The translations under genes and the position numbers were made by a program. A stretch of DNA of 64,000 nt, from contig NZ_JACEZS010000012.1 of assembly GCF_014042365.1 (NCBI RefSeq), positions 1-64,000 on the forward strand, read 5' to 3'. Source of the DNA: Rugamonas fusca. GTDB lineage: Bacteria; Pseudomonadota; Gammaproteobacteria; Burkholderiales; Burkholderiaceae_D. The notes under the pieces were generated by a model, which was not told the origin of the DNA, did not search any database, and saw nothing but the letters and a program-made list of their open reading frames with translations. Within the stretch, counting starts at the first letter, position 1, and every line of letters begins with the position of its first letter. Below, one piece after another: positions 44,994 through 54,900 of this stretch.

Positions 44994-47600
44994 ATGCCAG
45001 AAGACCTCATGCAGGACGATTTGAGCAGTGCCGAAGCGTTGCGGCGTCTGGAACAGGACGGCCCGAACGCCTTGCCCGTATCGCGCCCACGCAACGCGCT
45101 CAACCTGCTGCGCGGCGTGGTGTTCGAGCCCATGTTCCTGCTGTTGGTGGCCTGCGGCGCCATCTACCTGCTGCTGGGCGACCAGAACGAAGCACTCATG
45201 CTGCTGGGCTTCGTGTTCGTGGTGATGGCCATTTCCTTCGTCCAGCAGCGGCGCACGGAGCGCTCGCTGGAAGCGTTGCGTGTGCTGTCCAGCCCCGTCG
45301 CCATGGTGATGCGCGACGGACAGGTCGGCAAGGTGCCGGCCGACACCCTCGTGTGCGGCGATATTGTCCTCATCGCCGAGGGCGACCGTATTCCGGCCGA
45401 CCTGTTGCTGCTGGCCGCCACCAACCTGACGGTCGACGAGTCCATGCTGACCGGAGAGTCGGTTCCCGTCACCAAATACGCCGCCGCACCCGACGCGCCA
45501 TCGGAGATGGCTGCCCCCGATACGCCGCAAGCTGTCTGCCAGGCGTATTCCGGCACCCTCGTCACGCAAGGCACGGCCCGTGGCCGCGTGATCGCGACCG
45601 GGCCGCGCAGCGCCCTGGGACGCATCGGCCAGTCGCTGGCGGCCATCGGCGCGCAACCGACGCCGGTGCAGGCGGAAACGGCGCGCGTAGTCAAGCAGGT
45701 GGCCGCCGCCGGCCTGGCGCTGGCCGTGTGCCTGGCGCTGTTCTACTGGCTGCGGCTGGACGACTGGCTGCATGGTTTGCTGGCTGGCCTGACCCTGGCC
45801 ATGGCCATCCTGCCGGAAGAACTGCCCGTGGTGCTGACCATCTTCCTGGGCCTGGGCGCCTGGCGGCTGGCGCGCGAAAAGGTACTGGCGCGCAGCATCC
45901 CCGCCATCGAACTGCTGGGCGCGACCACCGTGCTGTGCGTGGACAAGACGGGCACGCTGACCATGAACCGCATGCAGTTGCGCGCCCTGTGGTGCGACGA
46001 CGCGCGCTACGACACGGTGGCCAACGCCGGCATGTTCCTGCAGGAGGAGCTGCACGGCGTACTCGAATACGCCGTGCTGGCCAGCCACCGGCGCGCCTTC
46101 GATCCCATGGAGACGGCCATCGCGTCGGCCGGCAAACAGCTGCTGGCCAACACCGAACACCTGCATGATGACTGGACGCTGGTGGACGACTATCCGCTCT
46201 CGCCCGAAATGCTGGCCATGTCCCGCGTGTGGCAGTCGCAGGACCACAGTGCGCTGCTGATCGCCGCCAAGGGTGCGCCCGAGGCGATCATGGATTTATG
46301 CCACCTGCCGCCCGAGCGCTGCGCCGCCATCGCGCTGCAGGTGGCAGCCATGGCCAGCGACGGCTTGCGCGTGCTGGGCGTGGCGCGCGCCGAGTTCTCC
46401 GCACCCGTTGCCCTCCCCGCCGCCGCACCCGGCCTGCCGGACAAGCAGCACGACTTCGACTTCGAGTTCCTGGGCCTGGTGGCGCTGGAAGACCCCGTGC
46501 GCACGGACGTGCCCGAAGCGATTGCCCAGTGCCGCCGCGCCGGCATGAAGGTGGTGATGATCACCGGCGACCATCCCTCCACGGCGCGCGCCATCGCCCG
46601 CCAGGCCGGGCTGACGGCCGACGCCGAACCCATCACCGGCGCCGAGCTGGAAACGATGGACGACGCGGCGCTGGCCGCCCGGCTGGCCGACACCCACATT
46701 TTCTGCCGCGTGCAGCCAGCGCAAAAGCTGCGCCTGGTGCAGGCCTTCCGCGCGCGCGGCGAGGTGGTGGCCATGACCGGCGACGGCGTGAACGACGCGC
46801 CGGCCCTGAAGGCGGCCGACATCGGCGTGGCCATGGGCGTGCGCGGCACGGACGTGGCGCGCGAGGCGGCGGCGCTGGTGCTGCTGAACGACGATTTCGC
46901 CTCGCTGGTGACAGCGGTGCGCCACGGGCGGCGCGTGTTCGCCAACCTGCGCAAGGCCATCGCCTTCATCGTGGCCGTGCACGTGCCCATTGTCGGCCTG
47001 TCGTTCTTCCCCGTGCTGTTTGGCTGGCCGGCGCTGCTGATGCCGGTCCATATCCTGTTCCTGCAGCTGATCATCGACCCGGCCTGCTCGGTCGTGTTCG
47101 AGGCCGAGGCGATCGAGCCACACGCCATGACAGCGCCGCCGCGCGCGGCCGATGCGCGACTGTTCGAGCGCGAAGTATTGGTCCGGGGACTGGTCCAGGG
47201 CAGCGGCCTGCTGGCCATCCTGCTGGCATTGTCGCTGGCGCTGCGCGCGGCCGGCACGGACGGGGCCCAGGAACGGGCGCTCACCTTTATTGCCCTGGTC
47301 TGCTCCAATCTGGGGCTGATCTTCGCCAACCGCACCTGGACCGGCATGAGCTGGACCCGCGCCGGCGCCGTCAACCACGCCTACCGCTGGAGCAGCGCCG
47401 CCACGCTGGCGCTGCTGGCACTGGTGCTGGGCATACCAAGCGTGCGCGCCCTGTTCGGATTCGCCTTGCCTCCGGCGCCGCTGGTGGCGGTGGCGATGGC
47501 CACGGCCTTGGTCAGCACACTGTGGTTCGAGGTATGCAAGAAGATACTGAACCGGCGGCCAGTGGCCGCCAACTGTCAGCGGGACAAGTCAATGCCGTAG
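44994..47600 (+). CDS. Cation-transporting P-type ATPase (P2, calcium-pump-like)
   Basis: The 868 residues have an N-terminal cation ATPase domain (SSAEALRRLEQDGPNALP), the actuator motif LTGES, the membrane motif PEELPVVLTIFL, the phosphorylation site DKTGTLT and the hinge GDGVNDAPAL. PEELP in TM4 and the lack of heavy-metal domains place it in the P2 group (calcium or possibly magnesium/manganese); substrate is not certain. The start is uncertain: ATG 44994 or 45009. Its 3' end overlaps the convergent cpdB-like gene by 25 nt. Confidence 0.9.
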   Translation: MPEDLMQDDLSSAEALRRLEQDGPNALPVSRPRNALNLLRGVVFEPMFLLLVACGAIYLLLGDQNEALMLLGFVFVVMAISFVQQRRTERSLEALRVLSSPVAMVMRDGQVGKVPADTLVCGDIVLIAEGDRIPADLLLLAATNLTVDESMLTGESVPVTKYAAAPDAPSEMAAPDTPQAVCQAYSGTLVTQGTARGRVIATGPRSALGRIGQSLAAIGAQPTPVQAETARVVKQVAAAGLALAVCLALFYWLRLDDWLHGLLAGLTLAMAILPEELPVVLTIFLGLGAWRLAREKVLARSIPAIELLGATTVLCVDKTGTLTMNRMQLRALWCDDARYDTVANAGMFLQEELHGVLEYAVLASHRRAFDPMETAIASAGKQLLANTEHLHDDWTLVDDYPLSPEMLAMSRVWQSQDHSALLIAAKGAPEAIMDLCHLPPERCAAIALQVAAMASDGLRVLGVARAEFSAPVALPAAAPGLPDKQHDFDFEFLGLVALEDPVRTDVPEAIAQCRRAGMKVVMITGDHPSTARAIARQAGLTADAEPITGAELETMDDAALAARLADTHIFCRVQPAQKLRLVQAFRARGEVVAMTGDGVNDAPALKAADIGVAMGVRGTDVAREAAALVLLNDDFASLVTAVRHGRRVFANLRKAIAFIVAVHVPIVGLSFFPVLFGWPALLMPVHILFLQLIIDPACSVVFEAEAIEPHAMTAPPRAADARLFEREVLVRGLVQGSGLLAILLALSLALRAAGTDGAQERALTFIALVCSNLGLIFANRTWTGMSWTRAGAVNHAYRWSSAATLALLALVLGIPSVRALFGFALPPAPLVAVAMATALVSTLWFEVCKKILNRRPVAANCQRDKSMP

Positions 47601-49582
47601 AGGGCGAAGCCCTTGCCGCCGCCATCGTCGGCCTGCAACTGACGCACGCCGGTCAAGCCCGCGTCGTGCGCCAGTGGTTCCAGGCCGGGCGGCGCATGGA
47701 ACACCACGGGGCCGGCCAGCACCACCGGCGCGAACCGCCAGCTGCGGGCGGCGCCATGCGCGCTACGGGTCAGGTGCTGCGTGGCGCGGATGTAGGCGAT
47801 CAGCACGTCGCGGCTGGCATCCGGCGCGGCCAGCACGGTCCTGCTGCCGTCCAGGCCGGGGAAAGCGCCGCCCCCGTTGGCGCGGAAACTGTTGGTGGCG
47901 ACGATGAACGCCTGTTCGGCCGCCACCGGCGCGCCACGATAACGCAAGTCCAAAATGCGCTGGCCCACGGGACGCGTGACGTCGATCGCATAGCGCACAT
48001 CGGGATCGGTGAGCATGTCGAAATTGAAGCCGGCAAACGCCGTATCGACCAGTTCCTGCGGCGCGCTCGCGGACGGGTCGATGCGATGGAAGCGGCCCGC
48101 CGCCTTTTCCAGCCACGCCCGCAGCTCCGCTCCCGTCACCTTGACCGCATACAAGGCGTTCGGGTACAGGTACAGGTCGGCCGCGTTATTGAGCGCGACC
48201 GGACCGGCCTTGACGTCCGTGTAATCGCCCGGCCCCGCCGCGCCAGTCTTGAACGGCGATGCCATGGACAGCACGGGCAGCGCCGCGTACTGCGGCAGGT
48301 TGGTTTGCACGTAACGGCGCACATAATCGGTCTGCGCCAGGTTCACCGGTTCGATCGCGCCGGGATCGCCCACATCGGCAAAATAGCTGGCCATGCGGAA
48401 GTCGCTGTGGCCCAGCGGCGCCTGCACGTAGGCGATGGTGGCCGCGTGTTCGTCCGCCACCAGCGCCGCGATGGACGGATCGGGTGCGACAAAGCTGCGG
48501 TCAGCATGCTGGATGGCGCGCGCTTCCACCGTGGTGCGCTCCTTGTCCACCAGCCAGCGCTGGCCGTCGTAGCGCAGCCGCAGACCGATCACGCCCAGGT
48601 ACTTGCCCCACAGGCTGGCCATCACGGTCGGCACGCCGAACACCGTGCCGCGCACCTTGTCCACGCCCGGCAAGTTGAAGGCCGGGACGGTGCTGGCCGC
48701 GTCGGGGAAGGTCTGGTGCGCGTGGCCGATCAGCATGGCGTCCACGCCGGGCACCTGGGCCAGGTACAGGCCGGCGTTCTCCATGGCCGGGGTGTAGGGC
48801 GCGCCGTCGATGCCGCCGTGGGCGATGGCCACCACCAGGTCGGCCCCTTCGGCCCGCATCCTGGGGATGAACTTTTGCGCCGTCTCGCGCACGCCTTCCG
48901 TGTAGACCTTGCCCTCGAGCGCGCGCTTGTCCCAGTCCAGGATGGCCGGCGGGGTGAAACCGATGATGCCGATGCGGATCGTGGTACGCAGCGGCTGGCC
49001 GTCCGGTCCCGTGGCGCTGACCTCCTTGTCGAGGATGCGGTACGGGGTGAACAGCGGCTGGTGCGTGCGGCTGCTGTACACGTTGGCCAGCACCAGCGGG
49101 AAATGGGGCCCGGCGCAGCGGGGCGCGGCCGGGTCCACGCCGTCCACCTGGAACGCGCTGCCCGTGACACGGCTCAGGTAGGCCAGGCCGTAATTGAACT
49201 CGTGGTTGCCGATCCCGCCGCCTTCCACGCCCAGCGCGTCGAGCGCGCGGTAGATGGCCAGCGCCCGGTCGCACGGCGGCGGCGCCACCAGCGCCTGGTA
49301 GTCGGCCAGCGCCGTGCCCTGGATCGCGTCGCCATTATCGAGCAAGAGCGTATTCGGGAATTCCGCGCGGGCCTGGCGGATCAGCGTGGCCGTGCGTTCC
49401 AGGCCGATGGCCGGTTCCGGCTTGAGCTTGTAGTAATCATAACTGAGCACGGTCGCGTGCAGGTCCGTCGTCTCCAGCACGGCCAGGGTGGCGGCACTGC
49501 CGGCCGGTGGCGCAGCCTGCGCGACGGGCGCGGAAAACAGCAGCGGCAAGGCCAGGGCGGACAGGGGTAAAACAGCATGCAT
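47576..49582 (-). CDS. cpdB: Periplasmic 2',3'-cyclic-nucleotide phosphodiesterase/3'-nucleotidase (CpdB-like)
   Basis: This 668-residue exported enzyme has a signal peptide (about 1-23, ending VAQAA) and a calcineurin-like metallophosphatase domain (TTDLHATVLSYDYYK, LLLDNGDAIQGT, GNHEFNYG, IAHGGIDG, IGHAHQTFP). The 5'-nucleotidase C-terminal domain follows (YLYPNALYAVKVTGAELRAWLE). It salvages nucleotides in the periplasm. The DYYK and NGDAIQGT segments match CpdB rather than UshA. Start at 49582 opens the signal peptide. Confidence 0.92.
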   Translation of the reverse strand: MHAVLPLSALALPLLFSAPVAQAAPPAGSAATLAVLETTDLHATVLSYDYYKLKPEPAIGLERTATLIRQARAEFPNTLLLDNGDAIQGTALADYQALVAPPPCDRALAIYRALDALGVEGGGIGNHEFNYGLAYLSRVTGSAFQVDGVDPAAPRCAGPHFPLVLANVYSSRTHQPLFTPYRILDKEVSATGPDGQPLRTTIRIGIIGFTPPAILDWDKRALEGKVYTEGVRETAQKFIPRMRAEGADLVVAIAHGGIDGAPYTPAMENAGLYLAQVPGVDAMLIGHAHQTFPDAASTVPAFNLPGVDKVRGTVFGVPTVMASLWGKYLGVIGLRLRYDGQRWLVDKERTTVEARAIQHADRSFVAPDPSIAALVADEHAATIAYVQAPLGHSDFRMASYFADVGDPGAIEPVNLAQTDYVRRYVQTNLPQYAALPVLSMASPFKTGAAGPGDYTDVKAGPVALNNAADLYLYPNALYAVKVTGAELRAWLEKAAGRFHRIDPSASAPQELVDTAFAGFNFDMLTDPDVRYAIDVTRPVGQRILDLRYRGAPVAAEQAFIVATNSFRANGGGAFPGLDGSRTVLAAPDASRDVLIAYIRATQHLTRSAHGAARSWRFAPVVLAGPVVFHAPPGLEPLAHDAGLTGVRQLQADDGGGKGFALYGIDLSR

Positions 49583-49692
49583 GGGCGGCTCGGTCGTATG
49601 ATTTTCGCAATATCGGCCGCATGATACGCTCGCCCGGGGCGCCGGTCCAGCGGCCGTGCCACGTGAATGGCCCGGAATACCCCTGCGTCGGG

Positions 49693-49698
49693 TATAAT
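49693..49698 (+). promoter_or_regulatory. Likely -10 element of prfB
   Basis: A perfect TATAAT lies 35 bp before the prfB ATG. No good -35 hexamer is seen at the usual distance. Confidence 0.4.
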
Positions 49699-49732
49699 CC
49701 AAGGTTTGATTTCAGCCTAGAGAAGATCCAAT

Positions 49733-50837
49733 ATGGAAGCCGAACGCATCAACGCCCTCTCCGCCCTGCTCGCCGATCTCACGACGCGCGAAGCCGAACT
49801 TCGGAGGTATCTTTGACTTCGATAAGAAGTCGGAGAAACTAGAGCAAGTCAACGAGGAACTGGAAGACCCCACCGTCTGGAACGACCCCAAGAAAGCCCA
49901 GGACCTCGGTAAAGAGAAAAAATCGCTGGAAGCCGTGGTGTTCGCCCTCACCAAGGCCCACGCCGACCTGGCCGACATGAACGACCTGTTCGCCATGGCC
50001 AAGGAAGAAAACGACGACGACACACTGGAAGCGGTGATCGGCGACACGGAGGAAATCCGCAAGGTCATCGAAGGCATGGAATTCCGCCGGATGTTCAACA
50101 ATCCGATGGACCCCAACAACTGCTTCATCGACATCCAGGCCGGCGCCGGCGGCACGGAAGCCCAGGACTGGGCCTCGATGCTGCTGCGCCAGTACCTGCG
50201 CTATTGCGAGCGCAAGGGCTTCAAGGTCGAGATCATGGAACAATCGGACGGCGAGGTGGCCGGCATCAAGACCGCCACGCTGAAGGTGGAAGGCGAATAC
50301 GCCTACGGCCACCTGCGCACGGAAACGGGCGTGCACCGCCTGGTGCGCAAGTCGCCGTTCGACTCGGCCAACGGCCGCCACACCTCGTTCACGTCGCTGT
50401 TCGTGTACCCGGAAGTGGATGATTCGATCGACATCGAAGTAAACCCGGCCGACCTGCGCGTCGATACCTATCGCGCGTCCGGCGCCGGTGGTCAGCACAT
50501 CAACAAGACCGACTCCGCCGTCCGTCTGACCCACATGCCGACCGGGATCGTGGTGCAGTGCCAGAACGACCGCTCGCAGCACCGCAACCGCGCCGAAGCG
50601 ATGGAAATGCTTAAGGCAAAACTGTACGAACAGGAGCTGCGCAAGCGCATGAGCGAGCAGCAGAAGCTGGAAGACTCCAAGACCGACGTGGGCTGGGGCC
50701 ACCAGATCCGCTCCTACGTGCTGGACCAGTCCCGCATCAAGGACTTGCGCACCAACTTCGAGACCGGCAATACCAAGGGTGTGCTGGACGGCGACCTGGA
50801 CGAGTTCATCTCGGCCTCCCTCAAGCAAGGCGTCTAA
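49733..50837 (+). CDS. prfB: Peptide chain release factor 2, expressed by programmed +1 frameshift
   Basis: RF2 ends translation at UGA and UAA. The first 26 codons run from ATG 49733 to CTT 49811-49813, where an in-frame TGA (49814-49816) follows. A +1 shift onto GAC (49815-49817) continues to 50837, giving 367 residues, close to E. coli RF2 (365). The GGQ catalytic motif is in [17 protein letters not shown]. The two-frame structure is the normal autoregulation of prfB: low RF2 allows the shift. It is not a broken gene. HAD phosphatase and lysS follow as an operon. Confidence 0.97.
49803..49817 (+). promoter_or_regulatory. prfB +1 frameshift site
   Basis: GGAGG (49803-49807), a Shine-Dalgarno-like element, sits 3 nt before CTTTGAC (49811-49817). 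That is the classical arrangement where the ribosome slips from CUU to UUU at a slowly decoded UGA. Confidence 0.95.
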
Positions 50838-50840
50838 GGC

Positions 50841-51527
50841 ATGAGCATTCCGCAGCGCGCATTCATCTTCGACATGGATGGCACGATCGTCGACAACATG
50901 GCCTTCCACACCAAGTCGTGGGTGGCCTTCTTCGAGCGCCGTGGCCACCGGATCGACCCCGACGCATTCTTCCGCGCCACGGCCGGCCGCCAGGGCCACG
51001 AGATCATGCGCCACTACCTGGGCGAGCACCTGACCAAGGAAGAAAGCGCGCTGCTGGATCTTGAAAAAGAATCGCTGTACCGCGAGCTGTACGCGCCGCA
51101 CCTGGCCACCGTGCGCGGTTTCGACCAGTTCGTCGCCAACGCCCAAAGCGGCGGCGTGGCGCTGGCCGTGGCCACGGCCGCGCCCAACGACAACATCGCC
51201 TTCACGCTCGACGGGCTGGACCTGCGCGGCCATTTCCGCGCCGTCGTGGGCGCGGCCGACGTGGCGCGCGGCAAGCCGAATCCGGACGTGTTCCTGCTGG
51301 CGGCCGAGCGCAGCGGCGCCCTGCCCGCCAACAGCATCGTGTTCGAGGACGCGCCGCTGGGCGTGGAAGCGGCGCGCCGCGCCGGCATGCGCGCCGTGGC
51401 GCTGACCACCACGCTGCCCGCCGATGCCTTCGCCGAATTCGACAACGTGATCTGCATCGCGCGCGACTTCAGCGAGCTCGATATCGAACAACTGTTCGCC
51501 GCCACGCCGGCGGCCACCGCAATCTAA
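50841..51527 (+). CDS. HAD-superfamily hydrolase, beta-phosphoglucomutase-like
   Basis: This 228-residue HAD enzyme has motif [10 protein letters not shown], an all-helical cap, motif III around [12 protein letters not shown] and motif [18 protein letters not shown]. DxDGT with a helical cap places it among phosphatases or phosphomutases of small phosphosugars. The substrate is not deducible. It starts 3 nt after prfB and ends 23 nt before lysS, so it is the middle gene of that operon. Confidence 0.9.
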   Translation: MSIPQRAFIFDMDGTIVDNMAFHTKSWVAFFERRGHRIDPDAFFRATAGRQGHEIMRHYLGEHLTKEESALLDLEKESLYRELYAPHLATVRGFDQFVANAQSGGVALAVATAAPNDNIAFTLDGLDLRGHFRAVVGAADVARGKPNPDVFLLAAERSGALPANSIVFEDAPLGVEAARRAGMRAVALTTTLPADAFAEFDNVICIARDFSELDIEQLFAATPAATAI

Positions 51528-51550
51528 AAACATTCATCAACGAGAACAAT

Positions 51551-53080
51551 ATGACCACCGATCTTCAAGAACAAGCAGCCGCCCCGGACGACAACAAGAT
51601 CATCGCCGAACGCCGCGCCAAGCTGGCCGCGCTGCGCGAACAGGGCGTCGCCTTCCCCAACGACTTCAAGCCGCAGCACAAGGCGGCCGACCTGCACGAG
51701 CAGTATGGCCAGAAGTCGCGCGAGGAACTGGAAGAAAACCCCGTCACCGTGGTGCTGGCCGGCCGCATGATGCTCAAGCGCGAGGCGGGCAAGAAGGCCG
51801 CCTTCGCCACGCTGCAGGACGCGTCGGGCCCGCGCGCCGACGGCCGCATCCAGATCTACGCCACGCTGGACCTGACGGGCGAAGCGGCCATGGCCGCCCT
51901 GCACCACTACGACCTGGGCGACATCCTGGGCGTGACCGGTACCCTGTTCAAGACCAAGACCGATGAACTGACCATCAAGGTCTCCGAGCTGCGCCTGATC
52001 ACCAAGTCGCTGCGTCCGCTGCCCGACAAGTTCCACGGCCTGGCCGACCAGGAAACCAAGTACCGCCAGCGCTACGTGGACCTGATCATGAACGAGGAAA
52101 CGCGCCGCACCTTCAAGGCCCGCACGGCAGCCATCTCGTCGATCCGCCGCTTCATGGACAAGAACGGCTTCATGGAAGTGGAAACGCCGATGCTGCACAC
52201 CATTCCCGGCGGCGCGGCGGCCAAGCCTTTCGTCACCCACCACAACGCGCTGGACATGGAGATGTACCTGCGTATCGCGCCCGAGCTGTACCTCAAGCGC
52301 CTGGTGGTGGGCGGTTTCGACCGTGTGTTCGAGATCAACCGCAACTTCCGCAACGAAGGCGTGTCGATCCGTCACAACCCTGAATTCACGATGATGGAGT
52401 TCTACGCGGCCTACACCGACTACAAGTGGCTGATGGACTTCACGGAAGCCGTGATCCGCCAGGCCGCCATCGACGCCCACGGCACTGCCACCCTGACCTA
52501 CGGCGGCCGCGAGCTGGACCTGGCCAAGCCGTTCCACCGCCTGACCATCGTGGGCGCCATCAACAAGTACGCGCCGCACTACACCAACGAGCAACTGCAC
52601 GACGCCGAATTCATCACGGCCGAACTGGCCAAGTTCGGCGTCAAGCCGCACGCCCACTCGGGCCTGGGCGCGCTGCAACTGGCGCTGTTCGAGGAAACGG
52701 CGGAAGCGCAGCTGTGGGAGCCGACCTACATCATCGACTACCCGGTCGAAGTGTCGCCGCTGGCGCGCGCCTCGGACACGGTGCCCGGCATCACCGAGCG
52801 CTTCGAGCTGTTCATGGTGGGCCGCGAGATCGCCAACGGCTTCTCGGAACTGAACGACGCGGAAGACCAGTCGGCCCGCTTCCTGGCCCAGGTGGCGGCC
52901 AAGGACGCCGGCGACGAGGAAGCCATGTTCTACGACGCCGACTACATCCGCGCGCTGGAATACGGCATGCCGCCGGCCGGCGGTTGCGGCATCGGCATCG
53001 ACCGCCTGATGATGATCATCACCGACTCGCCCAACATCCGCGACGTGCTGCTGTTCCCGCACCTGCGCCGCGAAGAATAA
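51551..53080 (+). CDS. lysS: Lysyl-tRNA synthetase, class II
   Basis: The 509 residues have the N-terminal OB-fold anticodon-binding domain ([26 protein letters not shown]) and the class II catalytic core: motif 2 in [26 protein letters not shown] and motif 3 in [12 protein letters not shown]. It charges tRNA-Lys. prfB followed by lysS is an old conserved neighbourhood; here a HAD gene is inserted between them. An intrinsic terminator follows. Confidence 0.97.
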   Translation: MTTDLQEQAAAPDDNKIIAERRAKLAALREQGVAFPNDFKPQHKAADLHEQYGQKSREELEENPVTVVLAGRMMLKREAGKKAAFATLQDASGPRADGRIQIYATLDLTGEAAMAALHHYDLGDILGVTGTLFKTKTDELTIKVSELRLITKSLRPLPDKFHGLADQETKYRQRYVDLIMNEETRRTFKARTAAISSIRRFMDKNGFMEVETPMLHTIPGGAAAKPFVTHHNALDMEMYLRIAPELYLKRLVVGGFDRVFEINRNFRNEGVSIRHNPEFTMMEFYAAYTDYKWLMDFTEAVIRQAAIDAHGTATLTYGGRELDLAKPFHRLTIVGAINKYAPHYTNEQLHDAEFITAELAKFGVKPHAHSGLGALQLALFEETAEAQLWEPTYIIDYPVEVSPLARASDTVPGITERFELFMVGREIANGFSELNDAEDQSARFLAQVAAKDAGDEEAMFYDADYIRALEYGMPPAGGCGIGIDRLMMIITDSPNIRDVLLFPHLRREE

Positions 53081-53100
53081 GCGCAGCGTAGCGCCATATA

Positions 53101-53135
53101 AAAAGCCGCCCGGTTGCAAAACCGCGCGGCTTTTT
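53101..53135 (+). terminator. Terminator of prfB-HAD-lysS
   Basis: AAAAGCCGC (53101-53109) pairs with GCGGCTTTT (53126-53134), with a further inner CGGTT/AACCG pairing and a T-run at 53131-53135. It lies 20 nt after the lysS stop codon. Confidence 0.85.
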
Positions 53136-53160
53136 CTTTGCTCCAGCCCCTCTGGAAACT

Positions 53161-53219
53161 GGGGACGCAGCAAAAATTGGAATCGGGCAATAACACCATT
53201 ACAATTTTGCCACGTCCCC
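53161..53219. repeat. Inverted-repeat element, second REP-like family
   Basis: A near-perfect inverted repeat has GGGGACG...CAAAAATTG at 53161-53179 and CAATTTTG...CGTCCCC at 53202-53219. It lies between the convergent lysS and ppnN genes, 7 nt from the ppnN stop codon. It differs in sequence from the GGTCAGGTC family elsewhere in the window. Confidence 0.65.
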
Positions 53220-53226
53220 GATTGTC

Positions 53227-54597
53227 TTACTGGATGACGCGGTAGCAGGGGGTGTAGTGCTTGCCGGCCAGCTTCATGCGGTGCTGGGCCACGAACGAGG
53301 CCAAGAGCGCGTCCATCGGCCCCATGATGGAGGCGTCGCCGTGGATTTCGAAGTGGCCGTATTTTTCGATCGCACGGATGCCCTCGTCCTTCACGTTACC
53401 GGCCACCACGCCGGAGAAGGCGCGCCGCAGGTTGGCCGCCAGCAGGTGCACTTCCTGGTTCTTGTGCAGGCTCAGGTTGCGCATGTTCTCGTGGGTGGGC
53501 GCGAACGGCTTCTGGAACTCGTGGTCGATCTTCAGCAGCCAGTTGTAATAGTAGGCGTCGCTGCGCGACTTGCGGAATTCACGCACCTGCTTGATCCCGG
53601 CCTGCATCTCGCGCGCCACCAGTTCGGGATCGTCGATGATGATCTTGTAGCGCTGCTGCGCCTCCGGACCCAGCGTATCGTGGATGAACTGGTTGATCTG
53701 CACGAAGTATTCGCGCGACGTTTCCGGCCCCGTGAACACGAGCGGGAACGGGATGTCCGCGTTATCCGGGTGCAGCAGGATGCCCAGGATGTACAGGATT
53801 TCCTCGGCCGTGCCGGCGCCGCCGGGGAACACGACGATGCCGTGGCCCGCGCGCACGAAAGCTTCCAGGCGCTTCTCGATGTCCGGCATGATCACCAGCG
53901 CGTTGACGATGGGGTTGGGCGATTCGGCGGCGATGATGCCCGGCTCGGAGATGCCGAGGTAGCGCCCCGTATCCAAACGCTGCTTGGCGTGGCCGATGGT
54001 GGCGCCCTTCATCGGGCCTTTCATGGCGCCCGGCCCGCAGCCGGTGCAGATATCGAGCCCGCGCAGACCCATCTGATAACCCACCTCTTTCGAGTAGTTG
54101 TACTCGGCGCGGTTGATCGAGTGCCCGCCCCAGCACACCACCAGGTTGGGATTGATCTGCGGCTTGAGGATGCCGGCGTTGCGCAGGATGTGGAACACGG
54201 CGTCCGTGATGCCTTCCGTGCTCCCCAGGTCGAATTCAGGGTTATCCGTCACCTCGTTGCTGACGAAGATAATATCGCGCAGCACCGCGAACAGGTGTTC
54301 GTGGATGCCCTTGACCATTTTGCCGTCAACGAAGGCGATGGCCGGCGCGCCCTTGATTTCGAGCTTGATGCCGCGCTCGCGCTGAATGATGCTGATGTCG
54401 AACGACTTGTAGCGTTCCAGCAGTTCCTTTCCATCGTCGATCGTGCTGCCGCAATTGAGCACGGCCAGCGCGCAATTGCGGAAGACTTTATAGAGGCCGC
54501 CCTGGCTGGTGTCGAGCAGCTTGTTCACTTCGGCCTTCGACAAGACTTCCAGCTGTCCTTCGGGCGCGATCAGGGTATCGACAACGTCATGTTCCAT
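53227..54597 (-). CDS. ppnN: Nucleotide 5'-monophosphate nucleosidase (PpnN/YgdH)
   Basis: The 456 residues (E. coli PpnN has 454) contain the central LOG/lysine-decarboxylase-like domain with CTGCGPGAMKGPMKGA and FPGGAGTAEEILY. Flanking PpnN N- and C-terminal domains are present. The enzyme splits purine and pyrimidine monophosphates into base and ribose 5-phosphate and is stimulated by (p)ppGpp in E. coli. The ATG at 54597 has AAGGA 10 nt upstream. Confidence 0.93.
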   Translation of the reverse strand: MEHDVVDTLIAPEGQLEVLSKAEVNKLLDTSQGGLYKVFRNCALAVLNCGSTIDDGKELLERYKSFDISIIQRERGIKLEIKGAPAIAFVDGKMVKGIHEHLFAVLRDIIFVSNEVTDNPEFDLGSTEGITDAVFHILRNAGILKPQINPNLVVCWGGHSINRAEYNYSKEVGYQMGLRGLDICTGCGPGAMKGPMKGATIGHAKQRLDTGRYLGISEPGIIAAESPNPIVNALVIMPDIEKRLEAFVRAGHGIVVFPGGAGTAEEILYILGILLHPDNADIPFPLVFTGPETSREYFVQINQFIHDTLGPEAQQRYKIIIDDPELVAREMQAGIKQVREFRKSRSDAYYYNWLLKIDHEFQKPFAPTHENMRNLSLHKNQEVHLLAANLRRAFSGVVAGNVKDEGIRAIEKYGHFEIHGDASIMGPMDALLASFVAQHRMKLAGKHYTPCYRVIQ

Positions 54598-54900
54598 GAT
54601 ACAAAAATCCTTATTCAGATTCGCTGCAACGTGATGGCTTGCAGTGCCAATATACGACAACTGAGCCCGTTTGGGGCCGGAGATTGCATTACCCGCCCTA
54701 TGCAAACGCGCGTGGCCATTATTAGCACAAGCGCTAAAAATTTGCAGGCGGAGAGTCAAAATATGCCCCAGGACTGATTTGTAGATTAAAATGCCGCACC
54801 CGGAAGACCGGCGTGGATTGTTGCGCCCCCAAGCTTATCCAGCCAGGGCGCGGCTTCCCACCCATTTTTATCGACCATAATAAACTTTAGGAGAAACCGC
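54598..54900. other. 303-bp divergent intergenic region, ppnN / peptide transporter
   Basis: It is AT-richer than the flanks and must hold two divergent promoters. An imperfect dyad TTAGCACAAGCGCTAA lies near 54722-54737. A ribosome site AGGAG precedes the transporter gene. I see no convincing gene, RNA or known operator in it. Confidence 0.5.

Noticed and set aside
46229..49570. A 1113-codon plus-strand open frame spanning the end of the ATPase gene and running antisense to the CpdB-like gene
   Set aside because: The composition is that of a shadow frame, and it overlaps two well-supported genes.
49733..49816. prfB as a frameshifted pseudogene
   Set aside because: The stop lies exactly at the conserved CTTTGAC programmed site with an upstream GGAGG, and the rest of RF2 is intact.
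49712..50155. Minus-strand open frame opposite the prfB start
   Set aside because: It is Ser/Ser-Leu-rich shadow sequence. The plus strand encodes RF2 through its frameshift.
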